Positions 1 through 6,942 of a stretch of DNA of 14,596 bases are shown here, one piece after another. The first letter of the stretch is position 1. The number at the start of each line of letters is the position of its first letter. Below the pieces are notes generated by a model, which was not told the DNA's origin, did not search any database, and saw nothing but the letters and a program-made list of their open reading frames with translations. The translations under genes and the position numbers were made by a program. This DNA comes from Bacteroidetes bacterium GWA2_31_9b (lineage in GTDB: Bacteria > Bacteroidota > Bacteroidia > Bacteroidales > UBA12077), in the NCBI GenBank assembly GCA_001769005.1, contig MENE01000120.1, forward strand, positions 6,488 through 21,083, written 5' to 3'.

Positions 1-1139
1 TCAGCATTGGCATTTTGAACTGTTATTTGAAAAACATTTTGCTGAATATCATCTATTGAAGCTCTTATATCTTTTCCAATTCCGGCTTCTTGTATTGCTA
101 ATCGTATTGGAGCAGATTCATGATTTACTAAAGCTTCTTTCAAAATATCCAAAGCCATTACCAGTTCCTGATCGGTATTTAATCCGGTAACAAAACTTAA
201 ACTTAAAAAAGTATTGTCTTTGGTTTCGCTACCTTCTGGAACAGCATATGATTTTTCAGCAATCAATTTAGCTTCGAAAGGTTTCTGGATAGGAATTTCA
301 ATTACTTTATCCGATTTTTCGTATTTCGATAAATATTCCGTATCAATAAATAGCAACTCTTTATTTAAATCAGCATTTCCATACAATAACACAAAACTGT
401 TTGTTGGGTGATAAAAGGTTTTATGGAAATTTCTAAAATATTCATCAGTTAGCCCGGGAATAGCACTTGGATAACCACCTGAAGAAACTCCATATGTATT
501 ATCGGGGAATAATAATTTATTAATCTGATAATTGAGTTCTCTTGTTGGACTTGAAAAAGAACCTTTCATTTCATTATATACAACTCCTTTATAAACAATT
601 TCTCCGTTAATATCGTCTAATTCATAATGCCATCCTTCTTGTTTTAAAATTCGAGGATCGGTGTGTAATAATGGATTAAAAACAGCATCCAAATATACAT
701 GCATCAAATTAAAATAATCCTTTTCGTTCATACTGGCAACAGGATATGTTGTAAAATCTGAACCCGTCATAGCATTAAGAAATGTATTTAATGATCCTTT
801 ACTAAGAACGTCAAAAGGACTTTTTACTGGAAAATTTACTGAACCGTTCAAAACTGAATGTTCCATAATATGAGGTGTTCCATAATCAGTTTCAGGAGTA
901 GTCTTAAACGAGATGTCGAAAAGCTTGTTTGCATCATCGGCAGCAATTTTTAATAGTCGTGCACCACTCTTTTCGTGAATAAAGTATAAGCAGTTGGCAT
1001 TAACTTCTTTAACAAATTTGTTTTCGATGAGTTTAAAACCAGAGTAGGTTTTACCCACTTCAAACTCAGGTTGCGATGTGCAAGCCCACAAAAGACTTAC
1101 AAAAACAACGAATACAAGAGAAAAAATTTTGTTTTTCAT
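1..1139 (-). CDS. Exported M16C zinc metallopeptidase, PreP-like (partial, 3' end beyond window)
   Basis: Only the first 379 residues are visible; the gene continues past the left edge. The start is an ATG at 1139. Residues 1-20 form a hydrophobic signal ending in L-L-W-A-C20, a plausible but imperfect lipobox (Trp at -2), so the product is probably a periplasmic or outer-membrane lipoprotein. The inverted zinc motif HxxEH is intact (H90-I-M-E93-H94), and the third ligand is probably E190 in the stretch V-V-Y-N-E-M-K-G. The roughly 96-residue gap and the H-S-V-L-N-G-S context fit the M16C (presequence protease) subfamily and not the shorter M16B enzymes. M16C proteins are about 950-1000 residues, so roughly 40 percent is present. 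The family degrades unfolded peptides inside a closed chamber. The gene follows another exported zinc peptidase with a 79-base gap and may be co-transcribed with it. Confidence 0.9.
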   Translation of the reverse strand, partial: MKNKIFSLVFVVFVSLLWACTSQPEFEVGKTYSGFKLIENKFVKEVNANCLYFIHEKSGARLLKIAADDANKLFDISFKTTPETDYGTPHIMEHSVLNGSVNFPVKSPFDVLSKGSLNTFLNAMTGSDFTTYPVASMNEKDYFNLMHVYLDAVFNPLLHTDPRILKQEGWHYELDDINGEIVYKGVVYNEMKGSFSSPTRELNYQINKLLFPDNTYGVSSGGYPSAIPGLTDEYFRNFHKTFYHPTNSFVLLYGNADLNKELLFIDTEYLSKYEKSDKVIEIPIQKPFEAKLIAEKSYAVPEGSETKDNTFLSLSFVTGLNTDQELVMALDILKEALVNHESAPIRLAIQEAGIGKDIRASIDDIQQNVFQITVQNANA

Positions 1140-1218
1140 TTTAGGTTTTTTTTAATAATTAAGATTAAGTTTTTTTTAAGTAACAGATTTATTCTGTTAA
1201 AATTTAATATTAATTTGA

Positions 1219-2745
1219 TTATTTAATATGGTAGAATTTTAAGTATGAATCAACATCGAGCTCTTTCCCTGTGCCATTAACCATTCGTTGTTGCCAGGTA
1301 TAATATTCTCCTCCTATATAAAATTGCTGCAAATAGCTTCCCACTTCTTTATTAAAAGCATAATTGGACCCGAATTTTTCTTCGAGTGTTTGGTGAATTT
1401 GGCAAGCTACAATGTCAGCAATTAAATAGTTTTGTAAATACAAAGGATAGGAAACATAAATAATATTTTTAAGGTCTTGAGTTCGAATTTTATCTGTTTC
1501 AATGAGCATGTATTTTTTAGCTACTTCCGTTTGAATTTCCTCATATGACTTCTCAGGATACAGATAAAGTTCCATTTCTTTCACAAAGTTTGATAAATGG
1601 TATCGAATAAAAGCAGGAGCATAAGTGTTCATAATTTCCTGTCGTTTTTTAATGTCTTCGTCGGTTAAAGAAGTATATTTTTTTAACCATTCGTCATTTC
1701 TTGTAAATCCCGCAGATGTTTCGGCCATTCCTTCCGAAAACGCCGGAGCTCCATTTCCCGGAATCCATTCGTATCCTTCTAAAATTGGTGAGTTAATAGA
1801 ATTATATAAACCATGTAAACCATGACCCATTTCGTGCATCCAAACCGAAATATCCATCCCTAATGTCATTACAGCCCTGAAATCATAAGGAATATTTAAC
1901 ATAATTCCCTGACCACCAACTCCCGCAGGTAGTTGTTTTTCAACTAACTTTGCAGGTAAATTGGTGTAATCAATACCAATATTTGCAAGCGATTCTTTAA
2001 CGAGATCTATATTGTTTTTTTCAGGTTCGGGAGGCGTGTTATTTGCATAAAACATACCAATATATTGAAATGCATTTCGCTGATCAAACTCACTAATTTG
2101 TTTTTCGGCTTTAGTTTTTTCAACCAGGGTTTTGTAAGACTCAAGTGTTTCTTTATCAAGCTTTTCAACAAAATTAGTAAACCATGTATAACCTAAACCA
2201 TTATTATCGAATGAAAGGTGAACATAATTATCGAAACCCAGCTCCTGTGCTTTTTTATTTCTAAGTTTAATTAAAGTAAGCATTTTTGTTGAAAAATCAT
2301 CGGTATTATTATTGTTATCATCGGTTACTTTGAGCATTTCTTCAAGCTCATTTCTGAGTTTCATTATTTCGGCATCGTATTCAACTTTGGCTGAAAGTAA
2401 TGTGTTATGCCAAACTTCAATACGTCTGCGAAGTAGAGTGTCTTTTACTTCTGATCTTTTTGGATACCAGGTATCGATATATGAATTTAATGTATCATTC
2501 GTTAATAGATCGTAGTATTTATTTTTTGGAGCTACAAGATCTGCTTCGGCTTCACCCGAATAAAAATTCCAATATGCAGTTCCTAGTTCTATCGATATTT
2601 GTTCGTACTGTATTTCAATGCGGTTTAAGAATTTTTCCAGTTCTGTTTTTTCCGCATTGCACGATGAAGCAAAAAAAATGGAAATTAATGCGACAAGCGT
2701 GAATATCGACATTGGTTTTTTTAATGAATGGTTACTTTTTCTCAT
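1219..2745 (-). CDS. ACE-like (M2/M3 clan) zinc dipeptidase/oligopeptidase lipoprotein
   Basis: A zinc peptidase of the mostly helical gluzincin type. With the start used here (ATG at 2745) the N terminus is a basic segment, a hydrophobic stretch and A-S-S-C at residues 26-29, a workable lipobox. An in-frame ATG at 2799 would add 18 residues and put 46 residues before the cysteine, which is long for a lipoprotein signal. Numbered from 2799, the catalytic motif is H322-E-M-G-H326, followed 30 residues on by G-A-P-A-F-S-E356, which resembles the N-P-G-F-H-E-A-I-G-D third-ligand motif of angiotensin-converting enzyme. The C-terminal W-Q-Q-R-M...G-T-G-K...Y-L-K-F-Y also recalls M2 enzymes. M2 and M3 share this fold, so the exact family is uncertain. 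It probably trims short peptides outside the cytoplasm, as the PreP-like neighbour would. Confidence 0.85.
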   Translation of the reverse strand: MRKSNHSLKKPMSIFTLVALISIFFASSCNAEKTELEKFLNRIEIQYEQISIELGTAYWNFYSGEAEADLVAPKNKYYDLLTNDTLNSYIDTWYPKRSEVKDTLLRRRIEVWHNTLLSAKVEYDAEIMKLRNELEEMLKVTDDNNNNTDDFSTKMLTLIKLRNKKAQELGFDNYVHLSFDNNGLGYTWFTNFVEKLDKETLESYKTLVEKTKAEKQISEFDQRNAFQYIGMFYANNTPPEPEKNNIDLVKESLANIGIDYTNLPAKLVEKQLPAGVGGQGIMLNIPYDFRAVMTLGMDISVWMHEMGHGLHGLYNSINSPILEGYEWIPGNGAPAFSEGMAETSAGFTRNDEWLKKYTSLTDEDIKKRQEIMNTYAPAFIRYHLSNFVKEMELYLYPEKSYEEIQTEVAKKYMLIETDKIRTQDLKNIIYVSYPLYLQNYLIADIVACQIHQTLEEKFGSNYAFNKEVGSYLQQFYIGGEYYTWQQRMVNGTGKELDVDSYLKFYHIK

Positions 2746-2844
2746 AAAACTATTTTTAAAATTCAAGGTTAATAAATGGGTTAATTCTCTAATTTTCATT
2801 TGACAATAAAAAACAATCGGAGTTTAATGTAGATTTAATCTTAC

Positions 2845-3291
2845 TTATAAATTTTTTATAAGTTGATTTAAGATACTTTTACGATTTTCAGGTAGGTCTT
2901 TATATTGATTGTCAGTCAGTACAGGAATTGCCGGCCAGCCATTATCAACCCAATCCAGTTGATCAAAAATCCTTTTTCCGTTGTATCGCGGAATAACATG
3001 GTAATGCACATGATGGTCGACCATCATCAACATTAGATAATTCATGATATTGTAATTAAAAGTTCCTTTCATTGTTTTTTCAACTACTTGAATTAATGCA
3101 CCCAAATCTTCCATTTCTTTTGAAGTAACTTCTGATAATTGCAGTGCATACCTATTTAGTGAGATTATTCCTGATCCCAAAGTTGGTTGTACAGGTCGTA
3201 GCGACCATGTCCACGATTTATTTTTATAAATGGTGTATTCATCAACGTTAAATTTTATTTTAAATTCGTTGAATATTATACTAGAATCCAT
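2845..3291 (-). CDS. HIT-family nucleotide hydrolase/transferase
   Basis: A 148-residue cytoplasmic protein with no signal peptide. The histidine triad is H94-V-H96-Y-H98-V-I, followed by P-R-Y, which is the HIT active site; the middle or last histidine of such motifs attacks the alpha-phosphate of nucleotide substrates. Upstream, G-S-G-I-I-S-L-N-R-Y (about residues 39-48) matches the strand before the triad in HIT proteins. Length fits the family (110-150). Members cleave dinucleoside polyphosphates, nucleoside phosphoramidates or adenylylated conjugates; the substrate here cannot be told. The ATG at 3291 lies 13 bases after the stop of the DsrE-like gene, so the two are very probably one transcript. 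An AT-rich dyad at 2843-2863 overlaps its stop codon but has no U-tract on this strand. Confidence 0.88.
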   Translation of the reverse strand: MDSSIIFNEFKIKFNVDEYTIYKNKSWTWSLRPVQPTLGSGIISLNRYALQLSEVTSKEMEDLGALIQVVEKTMKGTFNYNIMNYLMLMMVDHHVHYHVIPRYNGKRIFDQLDWVDNGWPAIPVLTDNQYKDLPENRKSILNQLIKNL

Positions 3292-3304
3292 AAAAATAAT
3301 GGAA

Positions 3305-3658
3305 TTAAAAAGTGATTACTTTATCGCTGTCAACAGTTAATTGTGTAAGCTCTTTCATTGTGCTTAATGCTGAACCTGCAACCAATTCTAACTTATCAAT
3401 TCCCCTTGCTTCGGCACACGATGTACAAATTTTTAATACACCCTTTTTTTGCACAAAAAATTTTAACATTCGTTCAATGTTATAGTACCCATCGGGTGTT
3501 TTCTGGTTTGGTAAAGCACAGGTTACAGCATCGGCCATTAAAAAAATAGTTACTTCAGAAGTTTCAAAATCTTTAAGAATTTGATTTGCCAGTCGTAAGC
3601 CGTTGTAAGCTTTTTCTGTTCCGTATGGAGCATCGTTAATAATGATAAGTGTTTTCAT
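3305..3658 (-). CDS. DsrE/DsrF-like family protein
   Basis: The protein starts M-K-T-L-I-I-I-N-D-A-P-Y-G and is 117 residues long. I chose the ATG at 3658 because this strand-turn start is where DsrE-like domains begin; a longer reading from 3709 only adds 17 unrelated residues. The domain is a small alpha/beta fold with a strand 1, an N-G-L-R-L-A helix, a V-T-I-F-L-M-A-D-A-V strand, and a conserved cysteine region I-C78-T-S-C81-A-E-A-R-G. In the sulfur-relay proteins TusD, DsrE and YchN a cysteine at the equivalent place carries persulfide sulfur; here there is a CxxC pair and a further C47. No other Tus or Dsr genes are in the window, so a role in sulfur transfer is only a family-level inference. 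It heads the run of minus-strand genes. Confidence 0.85.
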   Translation of the reverse strand: MKTLIIINDAPYGTEKAYNGLRLANQILKDFETSEVTIFLMADAVTCALPNQKTPDGYYNIERMLKFFVQKKGVLKICTSCAEARGIDKLELVAGSALSTMKELTQLTVDSDKVITF

Positions 3659-3804
3659 GTAAGTATATATTAAAAGGTTAACGAAATAGAATAAATAATT
3701 CTTATACAAAAGTGCAAAAAAAGAAAACGAAAAAAAATTATGGTTATTCTTTATTTCATATAAAACAAAATTAGCTAACTTGTAGTTTTAGAATAAAAAA
3801 AGCA

Positions 3805-4446
3805 ATGAAACAGTTTTTTATTTTTGCGGTATTCTTAATATCCATTATTCTATCATCCTGTTTGAGTGATATGCCCGATTCAATTTCTTCGGATTCTGAA
3901 ATGAACACATCCATTGCTTTCCCGTTGGGCGAAACATCGCTCGGATTGAATTCAATTAGTGGATTCGATGAACAATTACTCGACATAAATCCGCTTACAA
4001 ATGAACCATATTGGGTTGAGTTTGAGGAAATACCACTTAGTTATTCAATGCCTTTTGAAATAGGAGATATTTATCAGAATTCTGAAGAAATAGTTAAACT
4101 GACTTTCAGGTTAAATATGTACAACGGATTTCCTTCCTTTGTAAGTGTACAACTATATCTTATTAATGAATCTGGCATTTATGTTGATCAGCTTTTTGAT
4201 GATGGCCCAATTGAATTAACTCCTGCAACAGCAAACAATAATGGAGAAATAACATCTAAACCACACGAACAAAAAGATATTCCTTTTAATTCTGATAGAA
4301 TTAATAATTTGCAATTTGTAAATCGGATTATGGTAAGTGTTGTTTTTAATACTGAGAATATTGATGCTGAATTGGTCGGATTTTACGACGAGTACTTTGT
4401 TGATGTTCAGATTGGAGTTAAGGCACAATTGAAATTCGGAATTTAA
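3805..4446 (+). CDS. Hypothetical lipoprotein partnered with DUF5723 protein
   Basis: A 213-residue protein that I do not assign to a named family. Residues 1-19 form a lipoprotein signal ending in I-L-S-S-C19, followed by L-S-D, so the mature protein is probably lipidated and bound to the envelope. The rest is rich in beta-forming segments such as V-K-L-T-F-R-L-N-M-Y and V-S-V-Q-L-Y-L-I-N, and in acidic and asparagine residues, with no long helices, consistent with a beta-sandwich. It ends in V-Q-I-G-V-K-A-Q-L-K-F. The downstream DUF5723 gene starts only 10 bases after its stop, so the two are almost certainly one operon, and the lipoprotein may be a partner of the predicted barrel. No strong promoter was found in the gap between 3658 and 3805. 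Confidence 0.8.
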   Translation: MKQFFIFAVFLISIILSSCLSDMPDSISSDSEMNTSIAFPLGETSLGLNSISGFDEQLLDINPLTNEPYWVEFEEIPLSYSMPFEIGDIYQNSEEIVKLTFRLNMYNGFPSFVSVQLYLINESGIYVDQLFDDGPIELTPATANNNGEITSKPHEQKDIPFNSDRINNLQFVNRIMVSVVFNTENIDAELVGFYDEYFVDVQIGVKAQLKFGI

Positions 4447-4456
4447 ATCCAAATAA

Positions 4457-5917
4457 ATGAAAAACGCAAGTTTAAAATATGCAATCTTAATAGTGTTAGT
4501 TTTTTATTCATTTGCATTATTTCCACAACAAAACAGCACCTTTTTTTTAATGCATCGTGTTCCGCAATCAAATTTATTAAATCCGGCCGTTCAGATTGAT
4601 TGCAAATGGTATGTTGGTATTCCTGCTTTAGCATCAACTCAATTTAATTACAGCAATACAGCATTTTCCTTTAATGATATTTTAGGTGGAGGAAATTTTG
4701 ATATTGATGCCTTAAACGATAACGTTCATCGTACCGATTTGCTTGCTTCAGAGTTACATCTCGATTTAATAGCATTAGGTTATCGTTACAATGAATATTA
4801 CATCACATTTAATATTGCTGAAAAAGTGAATATAGCGTTTACTTCACCAGGTGATTTGGTTGGATTAGCCTGGCAAGGAAATACACAGTTTTTGGGTGAA
4901 ACAGCAGAGTTTAATAATCTGCGGACAAATACCTCGTATTATCGCGAATATGCTTTAGGAGTTTCTAAGGTTTTTGACCCTTATCGAACATTTGGGATTC
5001 GAGCAAAATTACTATTTGGAAAACTCGGAATATATTCCGGCAAGTCGGAAATGAGCTTATATACTAATGAAACAACTTACGAATTAAATCTGGAAGCAGA
5101 TATTAATGTAAACTCATCAATCCCGATAACGGTAAACCAAAATGCTGATGGAGGAATTTCAGGAATAACTATGGATGAATTCGATATTATGGGAACTTTA
5201 TTTAATTCCGAAAATAAAGGTTTTGCAATTGACCTGGGAGGAATATACAAATACGACGAAAACATTACTCTTTCGGGAAGTATTCTCGATTTAGGTTTTA
5301 TACATTGGAAAACCGATCCAAATAATATTCAATTTGAAGGATCATTTGATTACGCCGGTACTGGTTTTGGAAGTGGCTTTGATTCAGAAGGATATATATT
5401 GGAACTCAGGGATTCTATAATGGATGCTCTAACCCAGAATGTAACTCAGGATTCCTATTATTCGTGGTTACCATTACAAATTTATTTAGGAGGAATGTAC
5501 CAATATATGCCAAAGCTAGGAATTGGAGCTGTAAACCGAAATGTAATTTATAGAAACAAATTGCATTCATCGTTAACTTTATCGGTTAATACAACACTTT
5601 GGAATAAATTCTCAGCAAGTCTAAGCTGGTCGTATTTAAATAATACCTATAAAAATATTGGACTCGGACTCGCTTGGCATGGTCGAGGTTTTCAATTGCA
5701 TATGGTAAGTGATAATGTTCTGGGAATATTCAAACCACTTGATGCACGAAACTTAAATATACGATTTGGATTCAATCTTATGCTTGGATGCCCAAGAAAC
5801 AAGCAGGAAGCAGCAGAATTAAATAAATATTCAGGGAGTTCAGAAAATGCAAACTGTTCGTGGTACGAAAAGTTGGAAGAAAAGTATAAGAAGAAAAAGA
5901 AAGCACTAAAGAAATAA
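4457..5917 (+). CDS. DUF5723-family outer-membrane beta-barrel-like protein
   Basis: A 486-residue exported protein. Residues 1-24 are a Sec signal (a lysine, then a hydrophobic core, ending near F-P-Q). The mature start F-F-L-M-H-R-V-P-Q-S-N-L-L-N-P-A is the family signature I recognise for DUF5723, a Bacteroidota group related in pattern to PorP/SprF-like barrels. Many alternating polar/hydrophobic, aromatic-rich strands follow, for example residues around 340-440, as in an outer-membrane barrel. The end is unusual: a soluble tail from about residue 440 with two cysteines and a final lysine-rich run. Function is unknown; DUF5723 proteins have been linked only loosely with outer-membrane assembly or type IX secretion, so that link is inference. 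It is translated right behind the small lipoprotein. Confidence 0.82.
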   Translation: MKNASLKYAILIVLVFYSFALFPQQNSTFFLMHRVPQSNLLNPAVQIDCKWYVGIPALASTQFNYSNTAFSFNDILGGGNFDIDALNDNVHRTDLLASELHLDLIALGYRYNEYYITFNIAEKVNIAFTSPGDLVGLAWQGNTQFLGETAEFNNLRTNTSYYREYALGVSKVFDPYRTFGIRAKLLFGKLGIYSGKSEMSLYTNETTYELNLEADINVNSSIPITVNQNADGGISGITMDEFDIMGTLFNSENKGFAIDLGGIYKYDENITLSGSILDLGFIHWKTDPNNIQFEGSFDYAGTGFGSGFDSEGYILELRDSIMDALTQNVTQDSYYSWLPLQIYLGGMYQYMPKLGIGAVNRNVIYRNKLHSSLTLSVNTTLWNKFSASLSWSYLNNTYKNIGLGLAWHGRGFQLHMVSDNVLGIFKPLDARNLNIRFGFNLMLGCPRNKQEAAELNKYSGSSENANCSWYEKLEEKYKKKKKALKK

Positions 5918-5919
5918 AT

Positions 5920-5945
5920 GATTTGTCGGCTCGGAGGGGATCGAA
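5920..5945. repeat. 26-bp direct repeat, copy 1 (possible att-like site)
   Basis: These 26 bases are identical to 6017-6042. The shared sequence begins six bases outside the tRNA-Lys gene and runs through its 3' end to the T loop. Duplication of a tRNA 3' end is the usual footprint of a tyrosine-recombinase attachment site, but only 71 bases separate the copies and no integrase is present, so any element is gone. Confidence 0.85.
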
Positions 5946-6000
5946 TGCTGACGCTTCGGTCAGCATCCCGATACTTTTGTGTCGTCGGGGCCCTCGACCC
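5926..6000 (-). pseudogene. tRNA-Lys 3' fragment split by a 45-nt insertion
   Basis: Read on the minus strand, bases 6000-5991 and 5945-5926 reproduce, without mismatch, the T-arm and 3' acceptor strand of the intact tRNA-Lys gene that lies 97 bases away, ending with the same discriminator A. Between them, inside the T arm, sit 45 unrelated GC-rich bases (5946-5990). The 5' half of the tRNA is missing; only a few bases resembling the anticodon region follow at 6001-6007. This cannot fold as a functional tRNA. It is either a relic of tRNA-targeted integration or a local duplication later split by a small repeat element. Confidence 0.8.
5946..5990. repeat. GC-rich 45-nt double-hairpin element (REP-like candidate)
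   Basis: The segment is much richer in G+C than its surroundings. It has two tandem stem-loops: TGCTGAC (5946-5952) with GTCAGCA (5959-5965) around a six-base loop containing TTCG, and CCCGA (5967-5971) with TCGGG (5985-5989) around a 13-base loop. The first stem gains another A-T pair from flanking bases 5945 and 5966. It exactly interrupts a copy of the tRNA-Lys T arm with no clear target-site duplication. No U-tract follows on either strand, so it is not a standard terminator. The form resembles REP-type intergenic elements, but no second copy is in this window. Confidence 0.55.
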
Positions 6001-6016
6001 TAAGATGTTTTTATTG

Positions 6017-6042
6017 GATTTGTCGGCTCGGAGGGGATCGAA
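6017..6042. repeat. 26-bp direct repeat, copy 2 (within tRNA-Lys 3' end)
   Basis: Perfect match to 5920-5945 with an offset of 97 bases. This copy is the one joined to the intact tRNA gene. After removing the 45-nt insert from the other copy, the identity continues for ten more bases (C-rich T-arm strand). Confidence 0.85.
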
Positions 6043-6095
6043 CCCTCGACCCCATGATTAAGAGTCATGTGCTCTACCAACTGAGCTACGAGCCG
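6023..6095 (-). tRNA. tRNA-Lys (anticodon CTT)
   Basis: A 73-nt cloverleaf: acceptor CGGCTCG paired with CGAGCCG, D-arm GCTC...GAGC, anticodon loop CTCTTAA (anticodon CTT) closed by the ATGA/TCAT stem region, and T arm GAGGG-TTCGATC-CCCTC, discriminator A. No CCA is encoded; the next bases are CAAAT, so the end must be added by nucleotidyltransferase. No U-rich terminator hairpin was seen directly downstream; the transcript would run into the broken second 3' half. Confidence 0.95.
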
Positions 6096-6259
6096 AAAAA
6101 TAAATTAAAAATAGCAATTTTTTTGATCCCAATGAGTTTTGCCTCTATAATTAATAAATTATAAATCTACCAAACTTAATTTCTATGCATAAAATATATA
6201 CTGTTTCTTCTTTATGAATGTATTTCCATATTTCTAATATGCAACTTACCTTTTAGTAA
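6096..6259. other. Intergenic AT-rich stretch with no supported gene
   Basis: Between the tRNA-Lys 5' end and the ATPase remnant I find no coding segment; all frames are closed by frequent stops. A promoter for tRNA-Lys must lie in the first 50 bases or so, but only weak matches to TAnnTTTG were seen. Confidence 0.5.
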
Positions 6260-6273
6260 CTTACCATTTGGTA
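6244..6273. repeat. Two 15-bp near-identical tandem units at the pseudogene edge
   Basis: ACTTACCTTTTAGTA (6244-6258) is followed directly by ACTTACCATTTGGTA (6259-6273), identical at 13 of 15 positions. The second unit is in frame with the ATPase remnant and would read L-T-I-W before a stop. Fifteen bases equal five codons, so this looks like a slippage duplication in decaying coding DNA. The second unit also contains TTACC-ATTT-GGTAA, a short dyad, so an operator role cannot be excluded. Confidence 0.6.
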
Positions 6274-6859
6274 ACATCATCAAAATGTAAGCTATTGCTT
6301 ATATGGTAGTAAACGACATATGTTGATGGACGTATTTACTTCGCCTTCCATGCCCTTTTATAAATTTGGCGATATTTTGTTTCTTGAAAAGATTTCGATT
6401 AGCGATTGGGAATCTTTTATAAAAAAAAGATTTGATGAAACTGACAAAAAAATTGATAATCAAAGCGCAGCATTAATTGCTGAACTCGCTGAATGCCATT
6501 CGTATTATGTTCAGCAACTGGCTCAACAATCTTGGTTACGAACTGCCGATAACTGTTCTAAGGAAATAATTCTGGATGCATTTGAAGACTTGATATTACA
6601 ACTCAGTATGCTGTTTCAAACAATAACAGATGGATTAAATAACAGCCAGATAAACTTTTTAAAAGCAGTAATAAATAATATTGCACAGTTTAGTTCAAAA
6701 GAAACTATCATGGAATATAATCTTGGAACATCTGCCAATGTAACAAAAATTAAAAAAGCACTGATAAATAAAGAGATTATTGATATGCAAAATGATGTGG
6801 TATCATTTCTTGACCCGTTTTATAGGTATTGGCTAAAAAAATATTTTTTCAAACTTTGA
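6260..6859 (+). pseudogene. C-terminal remnant of an archaeal-type P-loop ATPase (PF01637-like)
   Basis: From the ATG at 6320 there is an open frame of 179 residues, but the resemblance starts earlier in the same frame. Codons 6260-6319 read L-T-I-W-stop-H-H-Q-N-V-S-Y-C-L-Y-G-S-K-R-H, then M-L-M-D-V-F-T. In this family W-Q-H-H-Q and Y-G-S-K-R-H-M-M are the usual text, so the TAA at 6272-6274 sits where a CAA glutamine codon is expected. The rest matches the family's C-terminal half: P-F-Y-K-F-G-D-I, an H-x-Y-Y-V-Q-Q-L-A-Q motif, then a winged-helix-like end with D-P-F-Y-R-Y-W-L-K-K-Y. Intact proteins are about 370-400 residues; the Walker A and B half is wholly absent. The ATPase is therefore dead. 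The 179-residue piece could still be translated, but I regard it as debris. Confidence 0.8.
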
Positions 6860-6913
6860 GTAACATTTAAGGTATTATTAAGGAATATTTATTAATTGGC
6901 GGAATTTAAAAAC

Positions 6914-6942
6914 AAAAAACCCCGCTAAAAGCGAGGTTTTTG
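6914..6942 (-). terminator. Rho-independent terminator of tRNA-Gln(TTG)
   Basis: On the minus strand, AAAAACCUCGC pairs with GCGGGGUUUUU around a five-base loop, followed by U residues. One pair is U-G; in plus-strand RNA the same position would be a C-A mismatch, so the hairpin is better for minus-strand transcription, matching the adjacent tRNA. Confidence 0.85.

Noticed and set aside
1181..1199. Hairpin TAACAGA-TTTAT-TCTGTTA between the two peptidase genes, considered as a terminator.
   Set aside because: On the minus strand the bases after the stem are A-rich rather than T-rich, so it does not have the form of a Rho-independent terminator for the upstream gene.
2843..2863. AT-only 8-bp hairpin at the end of the HIT gene, considered as a terminator.
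   Set aside because: The stem is weak, has no G/C core beyond one pair and no U-tract follows on the minus strand.
4216..4637. Minus-strand open frames opposite the lipoprotein and the start of the DUF5723 gene.
   Set aside because: Shadows of the plus-strand genes, which have signal sequences and correct operon spacing.
5926..6000. A second functional tRNA-Lys gene.
   Set aside because: The acceptor 5' strand, D arm and most of the anticodon arm are missing, and the T arm is split by 45 bases.
5979..6164. A 61-codon plus-strand open frame across the tRNA-Lys region.
   Set aside because: It runs antisense through the intact tRNA gene and the tRNA fragment; such reading frames are a known false call and no family pattern is seen.
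6244..6273. Start of a CRISPR or other regular repeat array.
   Set aside because: Only two imperfect 15-bp units without spacers, next to a pseudogene; better explained by slippage.
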